A stretch of DNA of 64,000 bases from Olsenella intestinalis. Lineage in GTDB: Bacteria; Actinomycetota; Coriobacteriia; Coriobacteriales; Atopobiaceae. Every line of letters starts with the position of its first letter. The stretch's first letter is position 1. The translations under genes and the position numbers were made by a program. Shown here piece after piece: positions 19,839 through 27,292 of this stretch. The notes beneath the pieces are model-generated. The model had not been told where the DNA came from and made no database searches. It saw nothing but the letters and a program-made list of their open reading frames with translations. The DNA lies in NCBI RefSeq assembly GCF_023276655.1, contig NZ_JALGRK010000001.1:701501-765500 (forward strand), read 5' to 3'.

Positions 19839-20348
19839 ATGCGACACAACAAGAAGAGGGGTATGAAGCTCGGCACCGACGCCAGCCATACCAAGGCAAT
19901 GAAGAAGAGCCTGATCGTCTCCCTTCTCGCCAACGACCGCATCAAGACCCTCGAGCCGCGCGCCAAGGCCATCCGTGGCGACGTGGACCGAGTGATCACC
20001 TGGGCCAAGAAGGGCGACCTGCACTCTCGTCGCCTCGCCATCGCCAAGGTGGGCGACAAGGAGGTCGTGCGCGAGGTCTTCGACAAGGCCGCTCAGGGCA
20101 TGTGGGCCGACCGCAACGGCGGCTACACCCGCATCCTCAAGCTTGGCCCCCGCAAGGGTGACAACGCCGAGGTCGTCATCATCGAGCTCGTGACCGAGCC
20201 CGTCGCGCCCAAGGCCGCTAAGACCTCCGTCAAGAAGGTCGAGAAGGTCGCCGAGAAGGTCGAGGAGACCGAGGAGGCCGAGAAGGTCGAGGAGGCTCCC
20301 GCCGAGGAGGCCGCCGAGGCCAAGGCCGAGGAGACCGACGCCGAGTAG
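19839..20348 (+). CDS. rplQ: 50S ribosomal protein L17 with acidic/lysine-rich tail
   Basis: 169 residues. The first ~117 are the bL17 fold (MRHNKKRGMKLGTDASH, then NGGYTRILKLGPRKGDNAE). A low-complexity tail of about 50 residues rich in Glu, Ala and Lys (KVEKVAEKVEETEEAEKVEE) follows, which the core family lacks. Similar tails occur on L17 of other actinomycetes. It is the last ribosomal gene before a strong terminator. Confidence 0.96.
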   Translation: MRHNKKRGMKLGTDASHTKAMKKSLIVSLLANDRIKTLEPRAKAIRGDVDRVITWAKKGDLHSRRLAIAKVGDKEVVREVFDKAAQGMWADRNGGYTRILKLGPRKGDNAEVVIIELVTEPVAPKAAKTSVKKVEKVAEKVEETEEAEKVEEAPAEEAAEAKAEETDAE

Positions 20349-20372
20349 GCTCGTCTCATACGCTTGATTCTC

Positions 20373-20406
20373 AAGGGGGAGGTCCGGTCGGGCCTCCCCC
20401 TTGCTG
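20373..20406 (+). terminator. Terminator after rplQ
   Basis: AAGGGGGAGG and CCTCCCCCTT enclose a GC-rich loop and end in TTGCTG. It closes the alpha operon. The ATPase gene begins only 13 bp later, so some readthrough is probable. Confidence 0.8.
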
Positions 20407-20418
20407 TAGGAAGGAAGC

Positions 20419-22023
20419 ATGCTTCGCCTGAGTGACATCGAGTTTGCGTACCCGCGCTCCGAGCGCGTGCTGTGCGGCGCCTCGCTAGAGGTGGCGCCGG
20501 GCGAGCATGTGGTGCTGCTCGGGAGCAACGGCTGCGGAAAGTCGACGCTCGCGCGGCTTGCCAACGGCTCGATCGAGCCTGCGGCGGGCCTCGTCGAGGT
20601 GGACGGCGAGGTGTCGCGCGAGGGGGCGAGGCGCACCTTCTTCGAGGAGGTGGGCTACGTCCAGCAGGACCCGCGGGCGCAGCTCGTCACGTCGAGCGTG
20701 CGCGACGAGGTCGCCTTCGGGCCGCGCAACCTCAGGCTCGAGGCCGCAGAGGTCGAGCGTCGCGTGGGTCGTGCGCTCGAGGCGTGCGACCTGGAGAGGC
20801 TCGCGGACCGTTCGGTGATGGAGCTCTCGGGCGGGCAGCAGCAGCGGCTCGCTTTTGCGGGCGTGCTGGCCATGGAGCCGCGCTACCTGGTGCTCGACGA
20901 GGTGTCGGCGCAGCTGGACTCTGCCGCTCGCGAGCTCGTGGCCGACCTCGTGCGGCGCGTGTGCGCCGCGGGGCGCGGCGTGCTCGAGATCACGCACCTC
21001 GTCGAGGACGTGCTGCGCGCCGACCGCGTGCTCGTGATGGACGCGGGGCGCATCGCGTGGGAGGGCTCGCCTGACGCCCTCCTGCGCGACGAAGAGGCGC
21101 TTTCGCTCTCGGGGCTGCGCGGCGCCGGCCTGGACGCGCTTGCGGCGCTTGCGCGCGCGGGCATGGACGTTGCGGGCGCAGACGCAGCCGCCATGGGGCG
21201 CTTCGCGGAGGAGAGGGGCCTTGGGGCGAGGCTGCAGGCTCTTCTCGGCGGCGAGGGGCGCGAGCATGGCGACGAGGCGTCTGAGGGGCTCGTGGTCGAG
21301 GACGCGTCGTTTGCGTACGGGCACGGGGCGTCGCGGCACGTCGCGCTGTCGCACATGCGGCTTGCGGCGCCGTGCGGGGCGGTGACGCTCGTGGTGGGCG
21401 CGTCGGGGTCGGGCAAGACCACGGCGTCGCTGGTCGCGGCGGGGCTGCTCGAGGCCGAGGGCTCTCCCGCGACGCTTGCGGGGCGCGTCGTGCGCGCTGG
21501 TGACGTGGGGCTGTCGCTGCAGCGTCCGGATGACCAGCTGTTTGCGAACAGCGTGCTTGCGGACGTGTCGTTCGGGCCTGCGAATCGTGGGCTGGCCGCG
21601 GAGGAAGCCGATCGCGTGGCGCGCGATGCGCTGGCGGAGCTCGGCGTGGACGAGGCGCTGTTTGCGAAGAACCCGCTGGCGCTCTCGGGCGGGCAGCGCA
21701 GGCGCGTGGCGCTTGCGGGCATCTGCGCGATGCAGGCCGCGGCCTACGTGTTCGACGAGCCGACGGCTGGCCTCGACGGGGCCGGGCGCGAGCTGATGCG
21801 CTCGGTGGCGCTGAGGCTCGCGCGTCAGGGCGACGCGGTGGTCGTGGTGACCCACGACGCGGACGAGTGGCTGCACCTCGCGTCGCGGATCGCCTTCGTG
21901 GCGGACAGCGCCGTCGTTCGCGAGGTCGACCTTGAGAGCGCGCGGCCGACGCGCGCGGACTTCGAGGCGGTAGGCCTGGTGGCGCCGCTGGCGCTTCGGC
22001 TCGGGGAGGTGCTTCATGGCTAG
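20419..22023 (+). CDS. ECF transporter energising ATPase, fused EcfA1-EcfA2
   Basis: 534 residues with two complete ABC ATPase domains in one chain. Domain 1 has Walker A GSNGCGKST (residues ~35), Q-loop QQDPRAQL, signature LSGGQQQR and Walker B YLVLDEV. Domain 2 has GASGSGKTT (~330), QRPDDQLF, LSGGQRRR, YVFDEPTAGLD and the switch His in VVVVTHD. Most bacteria encode EcfA1 and EcfA2 as separate genes, usually after rplQ and before ecfT and truA, exactly this position. It powers uptake of vitamins or metals through the T component and exchangeable S components. No S component lies nearby, so this looks like a shared group II module. Confidence 0.93.
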   Translation: MLRLSDIEFAYPRSERVLCGASLEVAPGEHVVLLGSNGCGKSTLARLANGSIEPAAGLVEVDGEVSREGARRTFFEEVGYVQQDPRAQLVTSSVRDEVAFGPRNLRLEAAEVERRVGRALEACDLERLADRSVMELSGGQQQRLAFAGVLAMEPRYLVLDEVSAQLDSAARELVADLVRRVCAAGRGVLEITHLVEDVLRADRVLVMDAGRIAWEGSPDALLRDEEALSLSGLRGAGLDALAALARAGMDVAGADAAAMGRFAEERGLGARLQALLGGEGREHGDEASEGLVVEDASFAYGHGASRHVALSHMRLAAPCGAVTLVVGASGSGKTTASLVAAGLLEAEGSPATLAGRVVRAGDVGLSLQRPDDQLFANSVLADVSFGPANRGLAAEEADRVARDALAELGVDEALFAKNPLALSGGQRRRVALAGICAMQAAAYVFDEPTAGLDGAGRELMRSVALRLARQGDAVVVVTHDADEWLHLASRIAFVADSAVVREVDLESARPTRADFEAVGLVAPLALRLGEVLHG

Positions 22024-22801
22024 GTCGATTCCCCTTGGCGCCTACGTCTCGGGGCACACGGCGCTGCACGACGTCGACGCGCGCGCGAAGCTGTTCGCGC
22101 TGCTGGCGCTCAGCGTCGCCGCGTTCGTCGCACGCACGCCGTGGGCGCTGGCCCTTCTCGTCGTCGCGCTCGTGGCGCTGCTGCGCGTCGCGCGCATTGG
22201 TGCGAGTGCGCTCGCGAGTGCGGTCAAGCCGACCGCCGTGGTCCTGGCGTTCGCTCTTCTCGCCAACACGATCGTGGTGGACGGCAGCTTTGACGTGCAG
22301 ATAATCGGGTACGTGGGCATCGAGCTCGACGGCCTGGCGAGGGGCGCGGTGGCGGTGTTGCGCATCGTGCTGCTCGTGGGGTTCGTGTGCGTGGTGACGG
22401 CGACGACGTCGTCGGCCGACGTGGCGCGCTCGCTCGTGTGCGTGCTGCGGCCGCTGGCGCGCGTGGGCGTGCCCGTGGGCGACGTGGCGATGATCGTGGG
22501 CATGGCGCTGCGCTTCCTGCCCGAGGCGATGGGGGAGTTCGACCGCATCGTGCTGGCGCAGCGGGCGCGTGGCGCCAGGTTCGGCGAGGGGTCGGTGCGC
22601 GTGCGGCTCTCGCGGTGGGCGAGCGTGCTCGTGCCGCTCGTGGTGGGGCTGTTCGACCGCGCTGACGAGCTGGCCCTGGCCATGCGCGACCGCTGCTACT
22701 CCGGCGCGGGCGGCATGGTCATGGAGGCGCGCATGGGCGCGCGCGACGTGGCGCTGGCGCTCGGCTCGCTGGCGCTGGCCGTGGCGTGCGCGCTGCTGTA
22801 G
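22016..22801 (+). CDS. ecfT: ECF transporter transmembrane T component
   Basis: 261 residues with several hydrophobic helices (e.g. KLFALLALSVAAFVA, VVLAFALLANTIVV, a C-terminal LALGSLALAVACALL). The cytoplasmic coupling helices carry the Ala-Arg-Gly motif (AQRARGARF) and the related AMRDRCYSG, which dock on the two ATPase subunits. The ATG overlaps the end of the ATPase gene by 8 bp, so the two are coupled. Typical length for EcfT. Confidence 0.93.
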   Translation: MARSIPLGAYVSGHTALHDVDARAKLFALLALSVAAFVARTPWALALLVVALVALLRVARIGASALASAVKPTAVVLAFALLANTIVVDGSFDVQIIGYVGIELDGLARGAVAVLRIVLLVGFVCVVTATTSSADVARSLVCVLRPLARVGVPVGDVAMIVGMALRFLPEAMGEFDRIVLAQRARGARFGEGSVRVRLSRWASVLVPLVVGLFDRADELALAMRDRCYSGAGGMVMEARMGARDVALALGSLALAVACALL

Positions 22802-22832
22802 GCGCGTGTGGGCCGGACGCGTGGCCGGCGGA

Positions 22833-22838
22833 TATACT
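22833..22838 (+). promoter_or_regulatory. −10-like box before truA
   Basis: TATACT sits 54 bp upstream of the truA start in the 91-bp gap after ecfT. No good −35 is visible, so this may be a weak internal promoter. Confidence 0.3.
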
Positions 22839-22892
22839 GCAGTGACGTGCGGGGCGACGGCGCCTCGCGCGAGCGTGAAGGGACTTTCTGGC

Positions 22893-23747
22893 ATGGGCGA
22901 TGTGATGACGAGCGAGGCCGCGGGCGGCACCGAGGCGTGCGCGGGCACGCTGGCGCTGACGGTGGGCTATCGCGGCGCAGACTTCTGCGGCTACGCCGAG
23001 CAGCCCGGGCAGCGCACGGTGCAGGGCGAGCTCAGGCGCGCGCTCGAGGTCGCGCTCAGGCGGCCCGTCGAGATGGAGTGCGCCGGGCGCACCGACGCCG
23101 GCGTGCACGCGATCGGGCAGTGCGTGAGCGTGCCGCTCGTGGAGGGCGACCTCGTGCGCGAGGGGCGCAGGTTGCGCTCGTCGCTCGTGGCGCTCACGCC
23201 CGACGACCTCTCGATCGGTCCGCTCTATCGCGCGATGGCGGGCTTCTCGGCGCGCTTCGACGCGCAGGCGAGGAGCTATCGCTACCGCATGAGTTGCGGG
23301 CCCGCGCGCCCGGTGCTCGCGTGGGACCACGCGTGGTGGCTGCGCACGGTTGCCGACCTCGACGTCGGCGCCATGGACAAGGCGGCCCAGGCGCTCGTGG
23401 GCGAGCATGACTTCAGGAGCTTCTGTAAGGCGACCTCGGCGCACCTGCTCGAGGCCGACGGCCGCTCGACGTCGCGCTGCCTCGAGAGCGTCCGCGTGAG
23501 CCGCGAGCGCGAGGCGGGGGAGGACCTCGTGGTGGTGGACGTGCGTGGCAACGCCTTCCTGCACAACATGGTGCGCATCATCGTGGGGAGCCTCGTCGAG
23601 GTGGGGCGCGGCCATCGCGACGCCGCGTGGCTCGCCGCGGCCCTCGAGGCGCGCGACAGGCGCGCCGCAGGCCCCACGGCCCCGGCAGAGGGGCTGACGT
23701 TCGTTGGCGTCGACTACGTGGAGGGCGCTCTTCTCCCCTGGGCGTAA
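22893..23747 (+). CDS. truA: tRNA pseudouridine(38-40) synthase
   Basis: 284 residues. It isomerises uridines 38-40 in the tRNA anticodon arm. The catalytic Asp lies in CAGRTDAGVHA (residue ~70), and RYRMSCGP, HDFRSFCK and FLHNMVRIIVGSLVEVG are family motifs. I chose the ATG at 22893; an in-frame ATG at 22905 (MTSEAAG) is a possible alternative. Following ecfT is the common arrangement, though the usual next genes rplM and rpsI are missing here. Confidence 0.95.
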   Translation: MGDVMTSEAAGGTEACAGTLALTVGYRGADFCGYAEQPGQRTVQGELRRALEVALRRPVEMECAGRTDAGVHAIGQCVSVPLVEGDLVREGRRLRSSLVALTPDDLSIGPLYRAMAGFSARFDAQARSYRYRMSCGPARPVLAWDHAWWLRTVADLDVGAMDKAAQALVGEHDFRSFCKATSAHLLEADGRSTSRCLESVRVSREREAGEDLVVVDVRGNAFLHNMVRIIVGSLVEVGRGHRDAAWLAAALEARDRRAAGPTAPAEGLTFVGVDYVEGALLPWA

Positions 23748-23829
23748 GCCCCTCGCGCGCACTCGCCAGGGCAGATTCGCTATCATTTTCAGGAGGGCGC
23801 CCGCCGGCGCGGGCTCGTTAGGAGGAAGC

Positions 23830-24624
23830 ATGCTCTTCAGGAAGCGCGAGCGATTCGAACGCACCGACGTCTGGTCGTATGACCCCAAGTACAACTACCT
23901 GGCCATCGGCGTGCTCGTCGTGGTGTTCGTCGCGTTTGGCATCCTGATCGCGACGCTGTGGTCGAAGGCGAGCAAGCCCATCCGCCTGGGCGACTCGAAC
24001 CTGACCTCGGCCGTCAAGACGCAGAACAGCGCCTCGGCGCCCGCGGGCTACTCCTTCTCGGGCGACAAGTTCACCAACGTGCTCGTGCTCACCGTCGACG
24101 ACGCGGCCGCGGCCAAGCCCGCGCTCCAGAAGGCGTCGATCCTCGCGATCGACACCACCGCGCACAGCGCGACGGCGGCCAACCTTCCGCTGGACACCAA
24201 GGTCGTGACCGGCGAGGCCCCCGTGACGCTTGCGGACCTCTACGCCAACCAGGGCGCGTCGGCCTGCGTGGCGCCGCTTGCCACGGCCGCCAACCTGCGC
24301 ATGACGCACGTCGTGGTCTCGACCGACGACGTCTGGAACAAGATCGCGTCGCTCAAGGGCGCGGGGCTCTCGGCGATTCTCGGCTCCTCGGCCGACCTTC
24401 TGGCGCAGATCAACACCGACATGGGCATCGGCGAGCTTCTGGACCTCGCCGAGCAGGTGCAGTCCATCGGCGTCAGCACCTTCAAGCACATCGACGCCCC
24501 GGTCAATCCCGAGGACAACGGTGCCGGCGGCACTTGGTCGGTCATCGACCAGAACAACCTCGGTGCGCAGCTCGGGCTTCTCGTTGCCGACGAGCCGCAG
24601 CAGCAGGAGGACGAGGGCGAGTAG
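23830..24624 (+). CDS. Membrane-anchored LCP (LytR-CpsA-Psr)-like protein, divergent
   Basis: 264 residues. A cytosolic ~24-residue head precedes one transmembrane helix (YLAIGVLVVVFVAFGILIATL). The extracytoplasmic part resembles a short LCP domain: FTNVLVLTVDD, SILAIDTTAHSATAANLPLDTKV, then a VTLADLYANQGASACVAPLA segment. LCP enzymes attach wall polymers to peptidoglycan from lipid-linked precursors. The Arg/Asp active-site residues typical of LCPs (e.g. in the IPRDT motif) are not obvious here: LPLDTKV keeps Asp but lacks Arg. It may be a non-catalytic relative. It ends in an acidic Gln/Glu tail. The ATG follows AGGAGGAAG. Confidence 0.7.
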   Translation: MLFRKRERFERTDVWSYDPKYNYLAIGVLVVVFVAFGILIATLWSKASKPIRLGDSNLTSAVKTQNSASAPAGYSFSGDKFTNVLVLTVDDAAAAKPALQKASILAIDTTAHSATAANLPLDTKVVTGEAPVTLADLYANQGASACVAPLATAANLRMTHVVVSTDDVWNKIASLKGAGLSAILGSSADLLAQINTDMGIGELLDLAEQVQSIGVSTFKHIDAPVNPEDNGAGGTWSVIDQNNLGAQLGLLVADEPQQQEDEGE

Positions 24625-24656
24625 GGGAGCGCGACGGCCCCGTCCGTGCAGCGACG

Positions 24657-24806
24657 ATTACTCGAATTACGGAATCGACGCATTTTATTACTGAGATTTC
24701 AGAATCGACGCAGATAATTACTCGGATTACAGATTTGACACCGCCGATTACTGAGATTTCAGAAAAGTCACCTTCAATTACTCGAATTACAGAATCGACA
24801 CCGCCC
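24657..24806 (+). repeat. Left arm: five 30-bp tandem repeats
   Basis: Five exact-period units begin at 24657, 24687, 24717, 24747 and 24777. Each starts ATTACT, has a ~24-bp conserved core (ATTACTCGAATTACRGAATC then GAC) and ends in ~6 variable bases. Units 1, 3 and 5 carry CTCGAATTAC or CTCGGATTAC. Units 2 and 4 carry CTGAGATTTC. The true pattern is therefore an alternating 60-bp period. The array is AT-richer than its surroundings and lies just after the LCP-like gene. Confidence 0.95.
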
Positions 24807-24826
24807 TCCAGACGGCTGCTTTCACA

Positions 24827-24855
24827 GGGCTGCAGGTAGGTTGCCTGCGCAGCCC
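24827..24855. other. Central hairpin between the two repeat arms
   Basis: GGGCTGCAGG and CCTGCGCAGCCC pair with a small bulge. Just outside, GGCTGCT and AGCAGTCC extend the symmetry. With the two inverted repeat arms, the 24657-24990 segment could form a large cruciform or a long RNA hairpin. Confidence 0.75.
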
Positions 24856-24870
24856 CCACAGCAGTCCCTC

Positions 24871-24990
24871 GGGGTGCGTCCTTTCCGTAATCTGAGTAAT
24901 CGGCGGTGTCGATTCCGAAATCTCAGTAATTATCTGCGTCCTTTCCGTAATCTGAGTAATTCTCTGCGTCCATTCCGTAATCTCGCGAAT
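24871..24990 (-). repeat. Right arm: four inverted 30-bp repeats
   Basis: Four 30-bp units (from 24871, 24901, 24931 and 24961) are copies of the left-arm repeat in reverse orientation. On the minus strand they read ATTACTCAGATTACGGAAAG, ATTACTGAGATTTCGGAATC and similar. The same alternation of two subtypes is visible. Read inward from either side, both arms would translate as the decapeptide I-T-x-I-(T/S)-E-x-T-x-x, but no supported start codon and ribosome site exists. Confidence 0.95.
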
Positions 24991-25220
24991 CGCGGCTGTG
25001 GGCATGCTTGAACTCCCGCCGCAATCCATGCGCTCCCGCATGAATCGCACGTACGGTGCGTGTTTGTGAATATGCTGTATTCCGCTGGAGTACACGGGGC
25101 GTGCACAACCTCGACCGCACACTGGTACATAATCGAAATCGATTCACGCCCCGCCTCGCGCGGCGGCATCTTTGACTTAATTAGGTACGGAGCCCGTCCG
25201 TAGTCTGGAGACTTCGAGTA
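24991..25220. other. Non-coding gap before the glycosyltransferase gene
   Basis: 230 bp with no supported gene. It contains a short inverted repeat (CGCAC / GTGCG near 25048-25062) and AT-rich patches (ACATAATCG, TTTGACTTAATTAGG) that may include the promoter of the next gene. No clear −35/−10 pair could be assigned. Confidence 0.5.
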
Positions 25221-26291
25221 ATGAGTCCAGCACTGCCCAAGATTTCGATCATCATGCCCGCCTACAACGTCGACAGGTACGTGCGACGCGCCGTAGAGAG
25301 CCTGCAGCACCAGAGGTTCGAGGACTGGGAGCTCCTCGCCGTAGACGACGGCTCCACCGATCGCACCGGACAGATCCTCGACTCCATCGCCGACCGCGAC
25401 ATTCGCGTCACGGTCATCCACCAGGACAACGCCGGCGCCCCCGCGGCCCGCAACAACGCCCTCGACCGCGCCCGCGGCACCTACGTCATGTTCATGGACG
25501 CCGACGACTGGGCCGAGCCCCAGATGCTCGGCGACATGGTCCGCGTGGGTGACGAGAACGACCTCGAGCTCGTCGTCTCGGGCTTCTACATCGACACCTA
25601 CTACGGTTCGGCCGACCAGCACACCTCCGAGGTGAAGAACTGCCCTGACCGCATCTTCGAGACCCAGCAGGAGTTCCGCGCGGCGGCATGGCGCCTCTTT
25701 GACGCCAACCAGCTCTATCCGCCCTGGAACAAGCTGTTCCGCCGCGACCGCATCGAGCGCATCGGCCTGCGCTTCCGCCCCACCTTCTGGGACGACTTCC
25801 CCTTCGTGCTCGACTACATCCGCGACGTGGAGAAGGTCGGCGTCATCTCGCGCCCGTACTACCACTTCATCCGCCAGCGCAGCGAGTCCGAGACCGCCCG
25901 TTGGCGCCCGGACATGTACGACAAGCGCGAGGAGGAGCACGGCTGGATGCTCGACCTCTACCGCCACTGGGGGCTCGAGGGCGACCCCGCGAGCATGGAG
26001 ATGGTTCAGCGTCGCTACATCGAGCGCCTCGTCGGCTGCATCGAGAACGTCTGCAACCCGCAGTGCAACCTCCCCGAGGACGAGAAGCTCGCCCAGATCG
26101 AGGCCATGATCTCCAGCGAGCGCGCCCAGGTCGCCGTCGCGGTCGCGCGCCCGCGCACCCGCATGATGAAGATGATGCTCGCGCCCATCCGCAAGCGCGA
26201 CGTCCGCATGGCCTACCGTGAGGGCAAATTCATCTCCTTCGTGAAGCGCCACAACACGCGCGTCTTCGCGACCCTCAAGGCCAACCGCTAG
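25221..26291 (+). CDS. Family 2 glycosyltransferase
   Basis: 356 residues. The N-terminal GT-A domain starts ISIIMPAYNVDRYVRRAVES. The nucleotide-sugar motif VDDGSTD is near residue 42 and the metal-binding MDADDW near 92. A C-terminal region of ~150 residues with no transmembrane helix is rich in Arg. GT2 enzymes of this type add sugars to capsule, teichoic-acid or other wall glycans at the cytoplasmic face; the acceptor cannot be told from sequence. It stands alone, between the repeat array and a bidirectional terminator. Confidence 0.9.
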   Translation: MSPALPKISIIMPAYNVDRYVRRAVESLQHQRFEDWELLAVDDGSTDRTGQILDSIADRDIRVTVIHQDNAGAPAARNNALDRARGTYVMFMDADDWAEPQMLGDMVRVGDENDLELVVSGFYIDTYYGSADQHTSEVKNCPDRIFETQQEFRAAAWRLFDANQLYPPWNKLFRRDRIERIGLRFRPTFWDDFPFVLDYIRDVEKVGVISRPYYHFIRQRSESETARWRPDMYDKREEEHGWMLDLYRHWGLEGDPASMEMVQRRYIERLVGCIENVCNPQCNLPEDEKLAQIEAMISSERAQVAVAVARPRTRMMKMMLAPIRKRDVRMAYREGKFISFVKRHNTRVFATLKANR

Positions 26292-26314
26292 CGTCGGTCC
26301 CAACGGCAACGAAC

Positions 26315-26349
26315 AAGGGCGAGGCTCCCTCGGGATGCCTCGCCCTTTT
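26315..26349. terminator. Bidirectional terminator between GT2 gene and pyrE
   Basis: AAGGGCGAGGC and GCCTCGCCCTT form an 11-bp stem with an 11-nt loop and T runs on both strands, between two converging genes. Confidence 0.88.
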
Positions 26350-26435
26350 CCATCTCACGCATGCCTGCGACGCCCCACGCGGGCGAGAAGAGCCTACCCC
26401 TCGCCCCGCGGCCTGGCCTCGCCCCGCGGCCGCAC

Positions 26436-27119
26436 CTAGTCGCGCGCGCCGTACTGCTCGTAGTACGCGTCGATCGCGGCCTTGAGCTCGTCGTCGATCA
26501 CGACGCGCCCGCCGACCTCGCGGCCGTGCAGCTCCTCGACGACCTCGGCCATGCTCACGATGCTCGCCACCGGGAAGCCGTAGCGCTCCTGGATCTCGCG
26601 CTGCGCGCTGTGGACGCCCCCGCGGCCGACCTCCATGCGGTTGAGCGACACCATGAGCCCCACGACCTCCACGTCGGCGGCGGCCTTGAGCTTCGGGTAC
26701 GTCTCGTCGATCGACTTGCCCGACGTCGTCACGTCCTCGACGATGACCACGCGATCGCCGTCCGCAAGCTCGGCGCCCAGGAGCTGGCCCTTGTCCGCGC
26801 CGTGGTCCTTGGCCTCCTTGCGGTCCGAGCAGTAGCGCACCTCGCGCCCGAACAGCTCGTGGTACGCGATCGCGGTCACCACGGCCAGGGGAATGCCCTT
26901 GTACGCCGGCCCGAACACGACGTCGAAGTCGTCGCCGAAGCTCTCGTGGATCGCGCGGGCGTACGCGCGCCCCAGCCTCATCAGCTGCTCGCCGGTCACG
27001 TAGGCGCCCGCGTTCATGAAGAACGGCGACGTCCGCCCGCTCTTGAGCGTGAAGCTGCCAAACTTGAGCACGTCGCTCTCAACCATGAACTCGATGAACT
27101 CGCGCTTGTAGTCCTGCAT
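26436..27119 (-). CDS. pyrE: Orotate phosphoribosyltransferase
   Basis: 227 residues. It converts orotate and PRPP to OMP in pyrimidine synthesis. The PRPP-binding loop VVIVEDVTTSGKS is near residue 122, with FGPAYKGIPLA and the flexible loop DRKEAKDHG upstream. The start is the ATG at 27119, preceded by GGGAGG. Longer in-frame extensions upstream are unsupported. It stands as a single gene between terminators. Confidence 0.95.
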   Translation of the reverse strand: MQDYKREFIEFMVESDVLKFGSFTLKSGRTSPFFMNAGAYVTGEQLMRLGRAYARAIHESFGDDFDVVFGPAYKGIPLAVVTAIAYHELFGREVRYCSDRKEAKDHGADKGQLLGAELADGDRVVIVEDVTTSGKSIDETYPKLKAAADVEVVGLMVSLNRMEVGRGGVHSAQREIQERYGFPVASIVSMAEVVEELHGREVGGRVVIDDELKAAIDAYYEQYGARD

Positions 27120-27215
27120 GAGGCCTCCCTGCGGCGCCCGCGCGCCTATCGCCAAATCGTCTCGAACCATCTTATCGCAGGGGCGCCCCACACGCCGCAT
27201 GCGGCCGAGAAGAGC

Positions 27216-27250
27216 AAAGGGGCGCCCCCGACACATTGCGGGGACGCCCC
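27216..27250 (-). terminator. Terminator after the nfnB-like gene
   Basis: On the minus strand GGGGCGTCCCCG and CGGGGGCGCCCC form a stem with one mismatch, followed by TTT. The 10-mer GCTCTTCTCG follows immediately on the same strand (27206-27215). Confidence 0.7.
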
Positions 27251-27292
27251 TCTCTCGCTCTTGCGACGCTCGTGCTCGCCTTCGGGTCTGCC

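Noticed and set aside
24657-24990. CRISPR array
   Set aside because: Repeats are 30 bp with only ~6 variable bases between cores, are inverted in two arms, alternate between two subtypes, and have no spacers or cas genes.
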